A stretch of 64,000 nucleotides of DNA from positions 2,950,112 through 3,014,111 of the forward strand of contig NW_024044459.1 in NCBI RefSeq assembly GCF_014851395.1, read 5' to 3'. Positions 20,700-31,529 of this stretch are shown one piece after another (positions within the stretch are counted from its first letter, which is position 1; each line of letters opens with the position of its first letter). The notes under the pieces are model-generated. The model saw nothing but the letters and a program-made list of their open reading frames with translations, was not told where the DNA came from and made no database searches. The DNA is from Micropterus salmoides (Eukaryota; Chordata; Actinopteri; Centrarchiformes; Centrarchidae). Position numbers and translations under genes: made by a program.

Positions 20700-21330
20700 G
20701 AGAAAAAATTCTTTGAATGTAATCAAGCTTCAAAGCAACAACACAGTCAGTCCACCTGTATACTGGGACCAAATTACATCTCATCCCAATGTGAGAGATG
20801 TAGATAGGAGGTTGGAATGGCAGCAGAATTTGTCTTGTGCTTTCCAAAACTCCATGACAGCTCTTCTCATTAAAAGACAACCACAGAAAGCAGAGAGGAA
20901 AACCCGGATGGGGATATTTCAGGAACCTGAAAAATATTTTCAAGGAATTTTCAATGGGAAGAACCGTATTGAGTGAGCTCTGTTGTAGCCAGGGGGCTCA
21001 TTAGCCTCTTTGAAATCAGTTAAATTTTTTCCCACATTTTTCTGAATTCTGTGTTTTACAACTTAAGTACATTTTGTGCCCTACTGGTTTGATGTTTTGA
21101 TGTTGTTTGATGAAAAAGTAACTGTGGTAACTCAACTCCACATTCTCAGATCTTTTCCAAATTTCACATGTTCAACAAGAGTCTTGGCAACAAAGCAATT
21201 CAAAGCGCTTTACACAAAACCTAAAAGCAACATACAATTGCTTATATAAAAAGGACATTTAAATACAATTAAAAAGAGTGAATTAGAAAATAAAAACAAG
21301 ATAAAGAGGAGAGTAAATGCCTCAAATTTC
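20700..21330. other. cacna1b intron, nothing recognised
   Basis: This is part of the intron between exons 24654-24523 and 20694-20622. No repeat or second exon is recognised here. Confidence 0.4.
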
Positions 21331-21334
21331 ATTT

Positions 21335-21560
21335 AAAGGTTCAGTGTGTAAGTTTTAGTGGCATCTAGTGGTGAAGGTTGCGAATTGCAACCAGCGGTTC
21401 ACGGTGCATTCACGTTATCCTCGGATGGTCCCATTTCCCTAGTTCACAACTCACACAGTGAAGTCGTTCTTCTGACTTCACTGTGTGTTCATGTGCTCTT
21501 AAGTTGGATTGTGGAATCGACACGGACACTACTACAAAAATTGGACTAGCATTATCAGAG
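21335..21560 (+). repeat. Teleost interspersed MITE-like repeat
   Basis: It starts with AAAGGTTCAGTGTGTAAGTT and continues GTGGCATCTAGTGGTGAAGG then TTGCGAATTGCAACCAGC. I recognise this as the start of a common fish non-autonomous repeat. The far end was not delimited and no coding sequence is present. Confidence 0.45.
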
Positions 21561-22818
21561 CATATAACAAACACGCAGACATCTAGTTCACTCTACATAT
21601 GCAGAGCAGCTATGTATATGTAATACGTGATTTTGCACGAATCAAAGTACTGTATACTTCTTTATGTCCCATGTACACTTAATTTCTCTTTTTGCAATAA
21701 AGACTAAAGGAGGAAAAAAAAGTTTCTGATTATTCCGACATCACATGAATGCACCATCAGTCACCGCTCACCCCTCCCTTTCCAAGCAAGCTAAGGTTTG
21801 TCATACTGCACATTGCTGCAGCTCCTCTTTTCACCCTGTGTGTTGCTTCGTTTTAGCTATGGAGTGATACATCTTGCCTCTACATGATCTTTGTTGGGAG
21901 TTCACATGCGCAGTTCCTAGTAAAGGACTACTAGCCAATCAGAAGCAGAGAAGGGCGGGCCAGTGAGAAGTGAAATTAATTGTCCTTATGTACTTTATAT
22001 ATAGCTTTGGCAATATTGTTGCTATACATTCATGCCAATAAAGCTAATTTGAATTGGAATTTGAGAAGCCGGTAAACACGGCTTTTGTTCAGCTGTATAT
22101 GTTCCCGTTACCAGCTTAGCAACATGGACTGGAGCAAGAGTTTCAGAGTGGTGAGTTATTAATCTGGAACAAAAGTATCTTTCATCCATAAAGTTATAAC
22201 TGAGCTCTGCCTCTACTCTTTTTGAGGGCATGTCGGACTAGCCAATTGGCGATTGTTAAATGAGGCGCATTTTGCTTTCATGAAAGGGAAAAGGCTGGAC
22301 TACAAACAAGCTGTTTTCAGAGCAGTGTTTTCTGTGGGACATGGGGAAAAAAAGATACATAACTCAATAAAGGAGAAAGAAAAAGCCAAAAAGCATAATA
22401 CCATCTCTTTAAGACATCATTGTGCTGCATCTCCTACTGCGATTTAATGGCATTATTAGCATGAACGTTTTGAAAACAATTTTGCCAAAGCGTCCAAGTA
22501 CAAACAGATCAAATATTTGGACAATATTCAAATAGTACTACTAAAAAACACAAATAGTAATATACATAGTAATATTATTATAAATACTATAGATAAAATA
22601 CAGTATATAACAACAAAACCGTCCATATGTACTGTATGTGTTCATGTAACTTTGTATGTCAAATTCAGTGATGTGTCGTCCTTATTCTATGGCTATGGTC
22701 TGAGGTTGAACAATTGTGTGTGTTTATTTGATCAATAACTCTCAGTACCAGCTTGCAGAAGGGACACTTCTGGGGTTTCAGTTCTTCTGTTTGTAGTTAA
22801 AAGGGTAATTGATATTTA

Positions 22819-22855
<37 letters not shown>
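22819..22855 (+). repeat. (TC)n microsatellite
   Basis: An uninterrupted TC run of about 17 units lies in the cacna1b intron. Confidence 0.9.
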
Positions 22856-22857
<2 letters not shown>

Positions 22858-23549
22858 AAAGAGAGCTTGTATTTCTGCTGTATTTCTAAACAAAAGACAA
22901 ACAATTTTCATGTTTTACCATGAAACAAGATGCTGTTGTAACTAAACTATACTAACTAAAGTACATGTACCAAACTTGACATGTCTGAACTCCTTTGCAA
23001 AGGGCCCGATACTCATGAAGTTTCCGAGCTGAGCCAGCCAACCTCCAGTGATAAGAACATAAGAAGCCAGAAGGTAGCTCTGTAATTAATGCAATTTTGG
23101 TTACTTCCGATTGACTTGAAATTTCTCACATAATTCGAACTCAATGTTCTCAACATAAACTTGGACTATAAAGGTCCTTTTTAATAATTATTAACACTAA
23201 ATTTGGGAAACAGCACTGCAAGACTGATATACTATTCTAATTAAGGTTGTACGATTAATCTAATCCCAGTTGCAATGGCAATGTCACCCTGTGCGATTGC
23301 ATAACTGCAAAAGGGATGCAATTTAATTAAACAAGTGTGTGTGCGTGTCACTCTTATCACTGTGTGCTCTGCAGACTGTACATTATCCATACCCACACAG
23401 GGCTCCACAGTTTCGATTTCACTCGCATATGCCTCTAAAAATAGATACTGGCAAACCGGAAAAATGTTTCACGAGCAAAGTGTGAGATTAAAGACTACAA
23501 GCTACCATGCTTCAAAATAGCAAACTGCACATTGGTCTTCAATAGAGGC

Positions 23550-23875
23550 ACACATTTTTGTACTATAAATTCTTCTCTGAGAGATCCTGCCTTCGTCGCC
23601 GTCCTCCTGAGAGATCCCGCCTTCGTCGTGAGTGTTCTCCCGTGCTCTGTTCTCTATGTTTTTGGATCTTACCTTTGGATAGTACTTTGTTCCTTGTTTT
23701 TGGATTTTGACTGTGGATTATGTTTCTGTTGGAATTACCTTTTTTTGGACTTTTGCCTCAAGCTCCCGTGGAAGCCTGTTTAAGTTAATAAATATTTTCT
23801 GAACTGCACCACCTCTCGTATTGTCTGCATTTGGGTCCACACCTCAGTTGGCACTCAGCCTAACCCGTGACAATC
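23550..23875 (+). repeat. Possible LTR or retroelement 3' end
   Basis: The segment has a repeated GAGAGATCC(T/C)GCCTTCGTCG (about 23579-23628) and a T-rich stretch with several TTTTGGAT repeats. A polyadenylation-like AATAAATATTTTCTGAACTG (about 23787-23806) follows, and the end reads CAGCCTAACCCGTGACA (about 23856-23872). This layout resembles the U3-R-U5 of fish Gypsy-type LTRs. The left end was not delimited. Confidence 0.35.
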
Positions 23876-24522
23876 ACTCCGATTAGAAAACATTAAATCA
23901 ACTAGAGTAGATCTTAGGTTCTTCAAATTAAGCCTAATGGGTTCACTGATTAAATGAGATAAATAAGGCTGAAAGAAACAGCCTTTATATAATCCAAATC
24001 ATCAGTCAACCAATCAATGTTAAAATCAAATCTTTTTTAAAATCAAAGCTATTTAAATTGTTTTTGTCTGTACAGTATGTCTACAGTTTTTCAATTCTGT
24101 ATATGACTGGAAAGAAGAGAGTGTCTGTGTTCCAGGGACACAGTAACCATGTTAATGTCAAAGAAAACTAAAGTCTCATTTTCACTGATTTTGTCATTTT
24201 CCTTGTCAAATGAATGCATTTTGATGGCCTCATGAAAACACAGTTAACAAAGTTTGTGATCCAGTGTTTTTAAAGCAATATATACTATCAGAGAACACGA
24301 AAAAATAGAGGAAAAGCAAGGCTGCTGGGGTTTGTCATGGACTGAGTTATAACTCTTGAGGAAAGTGTGCAATTTTTCATTGAAATTTTGTCAGTCCAGT
24401 TCAAAGCTAAATTCACTGGTACTCTAGGTGATCACACACCCCACCTTGGGAGCCACTGATCTTATCAATAGCGGTTTATTTCTTCACAGCGAGCAGAAGC
24501 AGGCTGAATTCAAAGTACTCAC

Positions 24523-24654
24523 TGGCCACCAAACAGTTGCATGCCCAGCAGAGCAAAGACCACGATGAAGAGGAAGAGGAGGAACAACAGGCTGATGATA
24601 GACTTCATGGAGTTGAGCAGGGACACCACCAGGTTCCTCAAAGAGTTCCAGTAC
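24523..24654 (-). CDS. cacna1b: cacna1b exon: IIS4-S5 linker and IIS5
   Basis: The 132-nt exon reads YWNSLRNLVVSLLNSMKSII then SLLFLLFLFIVVFALLGMQLFGG, the linker helix that couples the voltage sensor to the gate and the IIS5 outer pore helix. The acceptor ..GTCTAG precedes 24654 and the donor GTGAGT follows 24523. It begins by completing a lysine codon and ends with CA of a glutamine codon. Confidence 0.95.
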
Positions 24655-24743
24655 CTAGACAGATGAATATATACATAAATATTATGACATAACCAGTATT
24701 CCCAAGCACACAGACATTGAACAGAATTATTCTGATGACTCAC

Positions 24744-24856
24744 TTGGTGACTTTGAAGATCCTGAGAAGTCTCAGAGCCCGCAGGACACTGATCCCAAAT
24801 GAGGCCCCGGGTTTGATGGCAGCCCAGATCACCTCAAAAATACTGCCAATAATCAC
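24744..24856 (-). CDS. cacna1b: cacna1b exon: IIS3 and IIS4 voltage sensor
   Basis: The 113-nt exon reads VIIGSIFEVIWAAIKPGASF then GISVLRALRLLRIFKVT. The regularly spaced arginines and lysine in VLRALRLLRIFKVTK are the gating charges of the domain II voltage sensor. WAAIKPG is CaV2.2-like. The acceptor ..TTCACAG precedes 24856 and the donor GTGAGT follows 24744. Confidence 0.95.
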
Positions 24857-25077
24857 CTGTGAACACAGTCGGATCAGTGCAGAAGGCCTCCATTTCCAGA
24901 TCTTCATTAAGCAATAATATATATATATCAATGCAATAACTTTTTGCTATTCTGACAATAATTAAACACATTTGTTCTAAAGCGACATTCCTCAATCATT
25001 TGGATTACTCTACTCATGCCCACACTCCAAAAACCACTGTGGATTGATTGAACTCCCAGAAGAGCAGGACGACTCAC

Positions 25078-25190
25078 CCCAAAGTCAAAACAGTTGAAAG
25101 AGGAGTGGAAGTAGTTCTGGGGTCCGAGGCCATACATTTTCATGGACATCTCTGCCAGAAACAGGCCTAGGAATACAAACTCTGCCAGGT
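25078..25190 (-). CDS. cacna1b: cacna1b exon: IIS2
   Basis: The 113-nt exon reads (Y)LAEFVFLGLFLAEMSMKMYG then LGPQNYFHSSFNCFDFG, covering transmembrane helix IIS2 and the S2-S3 loop. GLGP and FDFG favour CaV2.2 over CaV2.1 (GLGT, FDCG). The acceptor ..ACTGGACAG precedes 25190 and the donor GTGAGT follows 25078. The exon ends in phase 0, matching the next exon. Confidence 0.95.
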
Positions 25191-25567
25191 CTGTCCAGTG
25201 ACAATATGAAAACACAAAGATCAGTCTCCCTGGTTAAAAAGGGTCCTGCTAATTTCCACAATTCAATAGAGCTGGGTAACAGTTGCCTGTTCAGCTGCAC
25301 CCAAAGCAAATAAGACACAAAAATAGTCTGTTGTTTGAAGAAATAACTGCTGTATTCTCCCCATGACAGAGTATTTGAAATGTTTGCTCACATATGTGTT
25401 TGTGTGTTTGAAATGTATAATTGCACTTGTAAAGTATATCTTCTTCTTCTATATCTTCTTGTGCGTTTTCAGTTTTCTCCGTCACTATTTAGATGTAAAG
25501 CGGGACACCAAAATTATCTGCCTGAGCAGAGTAGAAAATTATCAGGAATTAGAGTAGCAGTTACAAA

Positions 25568-25605
25568 TAAATAATAATAATAATAAATAATAATAATAAT
25601 AAAGC
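25568..25605 (+). repeat. (TAA)n microsatellite
   Basis: An ATAATAATAA run with one interruption lies in the intron between the exons at 27252-27046 and 25190-25078. Confidence 0.85.
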
Positions 25606-25969
25606 AGATACATGTAATATCAGTATGCAGGCAAGATTATGTTAAAAGTTACTTAGGATATGCACAGGTTAGTCAAAAGAAAAACTTATGTATGATGGAC
25701 AGCTGCAGGTGTTTGATCCAGTGCTTTGGGACCTCAACCCTCCAGCACCACCTTTGTAGGGTTGGGAGAAGTCATGCCAGACTAGAGCTAGTGCTGTCGA
25801 CTTTCGCTTGCTATGGTTTAATATTAACAAGTTAAACATGGCTTAATATCAACCTGGGTATTTACTCTTTTACATTTTGTACTGCCAAAAACTGGAATTA
25901 GTTACATGTTTCTGATGATGATATAGGTATTAATTGTGTTGGATGACTGGTAGTATGGTGGGGACACCT

Positions 25970-26200
25970 GTGGCCTGTACTACGAAGCGAGGTAACTGGC
26001 TTATCTAGGTAACTTTAGAAGTAACTTTGTGATGTCAGGTGTAACTTCCCGATTAACCCGTACTACGAAAGGTGTGTAGGTTTTACCCAAGGAATGCTGC
26101 CATGGTAATTTACAATGCATCTCTAAACTGCTCGCTCTGAGGAGGTTATCTTTGTGGTTAACTCGAGGTTACCCTGTATACGTGGGCTACACTGCATGAT
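25970..26200 (+). repeat. Possible MITE fragment (GGCCTGTACTACGAAGC end)
   Basis: GGCCTGTACTACGAAGCGAG (about 25973-25992) is a terminus I associate with fish Harbinger-type miniature elements. A GTACTACGAAAGGTG motif recurs at about 26060. GAGGTTATCTTTGTGGTTAA and related GGTTA/GGTAA motifs occur through the stretch. The opposite terminus is not clear. Confidence 0.4.
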
Positions 26201-27045
26201 TCTTCATTCACACTCTGAATTCACGTTTTTAAATGTAATTTAAACAAAGGAAATGCAGGTTCTAAACACATGATCAGAGGTTCCATTTGACTCAGCTTAT
26301 TGGAACCACTGACTAACTCTATAAATATGTATATTTTATTCACTGTTATTCTGTTGTGATATTCTGTCTACCGTAAAACTGTCCCAATTTACCATGTCTA
26401 GTTAGTAATGTGACTTATGCCCTCTAATTAGCTAGTCTCCTTTGTCTCCTACTACTGTACCATAGCACCATGCTAAAATGATATTATTGAAACTAAAGTT
26501 GGTAGTAATGCATGTTATAATGCAATGCTCCTAAAATAGTGGTTATTGTGTTGATCAAGATTTGTGATGGAAGCACAATATTTGAGCTTTCAACTTTAAA
26601 GGAAGACTATGTAACTTTTGCTGAACAGTAGCCACTGTGGTCACAGAGTGGGATCATTTTTTTTTTAGATCATTTTAGGAAAATGATAAATGCTAAAACG
26701 TTTTGTAACAGTAGCACCAGTAGACAGGAGGCATCAAACTGACTCACTAATGTCAGTAATACAGCAATCTTTATTTGAAGTTTACTAAAATGAGCCACCA
26801 CAAGCTACTGGTCATGCTAGACCAAGTAAGGCTGTAATGATAAAACCCATGACTGTCTTAAATTAAGCAAGAGTGTGTTTTATTGATTATGAATTCAACT
26901 TCAAATTATCTATGCAGTAAAAACCATTTCAGTGGTTAAAGACTTTGGGTGCAATAGAATATTTATTTCTGAATATTTTAATGTATGTATAAATGGTCAA
27001 ATGTAATGACAATTAATCTCTCTATATACAACAGCTGGTACTCAC

Positions 27046-27252
27046 ATAGCGCATAGGTGAGCCACTCAGGCTGGTCGTAGTGTACTATGGCCACACACAA
27101 TGTGTTAAGGCCAACCAGACACAACACAGTCCAGTAGAAGCTTTGGGACTTGACCAGATGGCGAATGGTGAAGCGAATCCTCTTCTCTTTCCTCCTAAAG
27201 TACGATGAGCTCTCGTTCTTGCTCTTCATGCTGGCCCGGGTGAACGGTGATC
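27046..27252 (-). CDS. cacna1b: cacna1b exon: end of I-II linker and IIS1
   Basis: The 207-nt exon reads (G)SPFTRASMKSKNESSSYFRR then KEKRIRFTIRHLVKSQSFYW and TVLCLVGLNTLCVAIVHYDQ then PEWLTYAL. It covers the end of the cytoplasmic I-II linker and transmembrane helix IIS1. ESSSYFRRKEK is diagnostic of CaV2.2-type channels. The acceptor ..CCCCCCAG precedes 27252 and the donor GTGAGT follows 27046. The phases (two bases in, one base out) match both neighbours. Confidence 0.95.
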
Positions 27253-27319
27253 CTGGGGGGGCAGTTGGAACAAAACATACAAAAAGGCAATAAAGTTACC
27301 AAGTCTAAAACTGATGTGA

Positions 27320-28340
27320 TCTTACCATATCAAGACTATGTTTGAGAGTAGTAACTTTTCAACCAAAGATTTAATTATTTCACTGCAGAACAATGTACTT
27401 GTCACTTTGAAGTTGGCACTCTCCAACACAGCTTTGGGGCTCCAGTTCCCTAGAGTGGAGGAGGTTTTACCGCCAAGCCAAACTGTCTGGGGTCTGTTTG
27501 TCAGGAAGTCCACTATCCATTTGCAGAGTGTAGTACTCAAGCCCACAGTGCTCAGTTTCATAGGGGAGATTGTGTTCAATGCTGAGCTGAAATCATCAAA
27601 CAGCATTCTAATGTAGGTGTTGTTTTACTCAAGTTGTGTAAAGACTGAGTGGAGGGCAGTGGAGATGACGTCTTCTGTGCATGTATTGGTTCTGTATGCA
27701 AACTGGTTTGGTTCAAGCTAGCTGGGATGTTATTCTTTATGTGCTGGAGAACCAGTTTCTCAAAGCACTTCATCACTCACATCAGTATGCCATGGGGCAG
27801 TAGGTAGATTAGTTACTGCAGACCTTTTTGTAAGGGGACAGTGGTGGTTTGCACGTGGGAGCAATCCCCTGTGACAGTGAGATGTAAATTATATCAGTAA
27901 TGACATCAACTAGTTGGCTGGCACAGGTTTTTAGTACACTGCCAGGGATATTTAAGGCCCAGCAGCTTTATTCATATTTACTCTCAGCAGGATTCTTGGG
28001 GGCGGAGTAGACAGCTGACTCTTTGTTGAGGAGATAGAAGCGAGCATAAAATGTGTTAAGCTCATCTGGCAATGTGGCTTCACACATGGCGCTCCTACTT
28101 ATGCAGCCCATGATGGTCTGGATCACTTGCCACATACTGTATCTTTGGTGCTGTTAGTGTTGAGGTCTCTCTCCAGTCTGTCATGATATCTCTGTTTCAC
28201 CTCCTTTCAGTCTTGCTTTGGTGGTGCTATGCTTCTTTGTTACCTGACTGAAAGGCAGTGTTTCTTGCTCTGTAAAGTAGTGTTGTAGTACTCCAGACCA
28301 TTTTGGACCAGTCAAAACCACAACTATGAGGATATCAATA
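27320..28340 (-). mobile_element. L2-like LINE fragment, antisense to plus strand
   Basis: Minus-strand fragments in several frames are typical LINE reverse transcriptase. They include FDDFSSALNTISPMKL (about 27550-27600), WIVDFLTNRPQTVWLGGKTS (about 27465-27525) and MMKCFEKLVLQHIKNNIP (about 27724-27776). Further upstream is an HCQMSLTHFMLASISSTKSQ stretch (about 28015-28085) similar to 51784-51860. The catalytic DD box lies beyond the end of the fragment. It lies in the same sense as cacna1b, with its 3' edge about 70 bp from the acceptor of the exon at 27252. Confidence 0.7.
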
Positions 28341-28539
28341 AACTGTCTGTGCATTGTGTGATTTATTTGTCAACATTGTAACTTTGATTGGATATAAAAC
28401 ATACTGCCTCAAACGCAATCAATGATGTGATTCATTGTAAGCTAAATAAAATGTGTTGTTACCCTTTCGGTATGAAAGAATTCATTCATTAAATCAATTA
28501 AATCGAGTACTAAAATGCATCGACGCTTACGCTTTGTGA

Positions 28540-28740
28540 ACACAACATGATTATGATGCCGCTGTTTGCAAAGTGGAGGAGGAGGGAGAAAATAACGAGG
28601 GACAAAGAAGAAAGTGTCCAAAGTATTGGATTATTTCAAGATAAAAGAGGGGGAGGGGTGTGCCGCCGCCACCAAGCAAAAGAACGCAAAAGTACTTCTT
28701 CAACGACGCATCAATAAATCGATGAAATAATCTATAGAAG
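28540..28740 (+). pseudogene. Possible hAT transposase N-terminal scrap
   Basis: One frame reads KKVSKVLDYFKIKEGEG near 28606-28656, reminiscent of the BED-finger start of hAT transposases, flanked by TCGATTAAAT-like motifs. It is too short and decayed to be sure. Confidence 0.25.
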
Positions 28741-29446
28741 CTGTTGCTGTCTGGGAGTGGTAGGATTTGTCAGCAAAATCTTTCTAATACCATTTGGCTA
28801 CCTAACCATAAAGAATTAATCCGTAAAACAATGTGCAGAAGAAAACAAAAAGCAATCAGTAAATTATGCAGTGAAACCTTAAGAGATGCTGCCAATTATA
28901 AAAAAAGCATAAATAAAGGTAAGCTATGGGTATTTGACATTAGCAAAGCTAGCAAGATTACCTAAGTATATACTGTATGTTTAAGGGCACTAGTTTCAGT
29001 TGCTTGCCAGCCATTTCCAACCTAGCTAGGTGCAGAAGCTAGCTAATTTATTTAATGATACTTCCCTCGATATGTTAAGTTAGCTAATGCAGTGTTAACT
29101 TTGTGAGACTGAGGACAGGGTGTGTGGTGAGAATTTGCTCATAAGTTACATTTTTGCTTCTGTTAAACAATGATGAGACAGGCCACATAAAGCTAGTAGC
29201 TAATGTGTAAGCTAAATTACATTAACGTTATGTCAGCTGCATACAGCTCACGACATTAAAGCTACGTGTTGTGGTACCACTCCCTCATTTGGGTGAGAGA
29301 GCTAGACCGAGTAATGCATCTCCACTTCTATAAAAAAGTACATATTAAATAGGTTGCAATGTACGACCATAAGCGTATGGCACAATCCTTTTGGAGACTT
29401 TTGAATACACAGGTCACCCAAAAAAACAATATTGCATTGTTTTAGG

Positions 29447-29920
29447 TAGGGCTGGGCAATAAAACAATAATGATAATTATAGTGATTTAATTTTCCTCAA
29501 TAACAATATAACAACTGTTTAATAAATGCTTGATTTAATTAACTTGAATCACAAACGAATTAGCACAATTTTTCTGTTAAGAAATTTATTTTGTTGAGGA
29601 AAAGGGACTGAAAAAGGATTTTATTTAATTTTATTTATCCATATTTGTTGAAAAAAGATTTTATCATATTTGTTTTAAATGTTCTACCTGAGATTTGTGA
29701 AATGACCCACTGTTTGGCATCAAGTGCTTGTTCTGACCATAAAGAAAAGTTTAAAACTACAATTAACCATATGGTTTCTGCAAATTTCACTCAGGAGCAT
29801 AAATCAGCCTTTAAACTTGAAAGAAATAGTGATCTGATATTTATCACGATAATTAGCAATTTCAAATGATATGAAATTTTTTATCATGATAACATTTTTG
29901 GACATATGGCCCAGCCCAGT
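29447..29920 (+). mobile_element. Non-autonomous hAT-like MITE
   Basis: Left end TAGGGCTGGGCAATA (29447-29461) and right end TATGGCCCAGCCCAG (about 29906-29920) form imperfect terminal inverted repeats, with an AT-rich body of about 470 bp. Flanking GTTTTAGG and TGTTGTGG could be a decayed 8-bp target duplication. Superfamily is inferred. Confidence 0.6.
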
Positions 29921-30290
29921 GTTGTGGAGTGATTGCTAAATATGGAAAAGTAGAGGTGAATAAAGAGTTGATTTCAGCTTAGTGGGTTAGTAGTAGTCCT
30001 GTACAGCTGTTGTAGCCTCATCTGTCCACATTTAAACTGTTTTTTGTGATGGCTTGACCCTTTTAATTAGCTGGAAGTAAAGTACATAGGAGAAAACAGG
30101 TTTGATTGACCAAAATTGGGGCTGGGGAGAAATATTTGTGTAAACATGGTCCAGGGTATTGGTTCCCCAGTTGGGGTTGTTGACATGCTGGTGAAATTAT
30201 AAAAATTATAAAATAGATTATAAAATAGTTCTCAGGTTGATTGAATTCACAGAATTCCATAGATGAGAATGAGAATCCATTTATTGTTTG

Positions 30291-31529
30291 TTCTTTAATT
30301 ATTTCGTTTCAAAACCAAATCGGAAAAAAACAAAAAACCAAGTAGTTTTTTGGTTTTTCTGTTTTAAAACCAAAACAGAAAAATAGAAAACGGTAAACAA
30401 AAAAACATACATCTGTTTTATTTTTCTGTTTTAAACCCATAAGTGAAAACAAAGGAGCTGCGTTTTGTTCCATCTTTGACCAGTGTTGCATCCCTACTGC
30501 TTTTAAAACTAACTTGCTGCTGTACACGTGCGCCTGTTGTTTGCAACAGCTGTGGTCTGCATTGGGCTTCATCCAATCACCGACCCGTCCGCAGCTCCCG
30601 CGACCTCCTCTCCCGTGACCTCCTCTCCCTCGCCCTGTACACTCCAGCGCCCCGCTCCCTAACCGGTAGACCTAATATGCGTTGTGTTGCCAGTGGAACT
30701 GGCGCACTGGCTGGACGTTCGATGCTCCTGTTATATGCATAGCCTGATCCATGTGTTCCTGTAGCTGGAGGCCGCCCAACTTTCTAAATTCTTCTATCTC
30801 ACAAAGAAAATAAAGGTCAGGTCGAAACAGTGTAGAGAGGCTGAACAAAAATTACCCTAACCTTTTAATCCGTGTATGATTCGTTAATATACAGCTCGCT
30901 GATTTAACTAATAACAGTTCATGTTTGCTGTGTACCATTGGATATACTCACAACTATCACTAAATTAATTTGATACTGAAGAAATCTTACAAACCGGAGG
31001 ATTCTTAGGCAACTTCTGAGGCGTTTCTGTTCCTTCTCCAGTTGCCAGTGAGTTACAAACTGAACGGTGAGCCTCCGGTTTTTCTAACTAAAAACCCACC
31101 TATGTTGATGTTCAAGCTCATCTTAATTACATTTAATCAGGCACCGCCCTCGTCCAAGTGTAACACACAAAGCTACACAAATGGGACACATCAAAATCAA
31201 TATTTTTCAGGCACCGCCATCGCCCAAGTGTAGCCTGTCTGCTGCAGGTTTATTAAGTGTAACAGACAAAGCTACACTAAAGGGACACACCAAAATAAAT
31301 ATTTTTCAGGCACCGCCATCGCCCAAGTGTAGCCTGTCTGTTGCAGGTTTATTAAGTGCAACACACAAAGCTTCACTAATCGGACACATTAAAAATCAAA
31401 ATCAATATTTTTCTGTTTTGTTTTTAAAACAGAAAAACAAAAACCGATTGGCTGTTTTTTTGTTTTCTGTTTAACGACTTGGTTTTTTGTTTTTTCCGAT
31501 TTGGTTTTAAAAGGAAATAATGAAAGAAT
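30291..31529 (+). mobile_element. Non-autonomous DNA transposon with ~40-bp TIRs
   Basis: Left terminus (30291-30340) contains CAAAACCAAATCGGAAAAAA and CAAAAAACCAAGTAGTT. The right terminus (31480-31529) has the same sequence reverse-complemented (AACGACTTGGTTTTTTGTTT then CCGATTTGGTTTTAAAAGG). The alignment extends outward through TTCTTT.ATTATTTC on both sides. Secondary inverted CTGTTTT/AAAACAG runs lie just inside. The ~1.2-kb body has no transposase and contains a tandem repeat at 31141-31408. I do not recognise the superfamily and could not define a target duplication. Confidence 0.75.
31141..31408 (+). repeat. Internal tandem repeat, ~99-bp unit
   Basis: GCACCGCC(C/A)TCG(T/C)CCAAGTGTA starts three units at 31141, 31211 and 31310. 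The first unit lacks ~29 bp (the CCTGTCTGCTGCAGGTTTAT segment). The units end in ATCAATATTTTTC-like sequence. The array lies wholly inside the transposon at 30291-31529. Confidence 0.85.
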
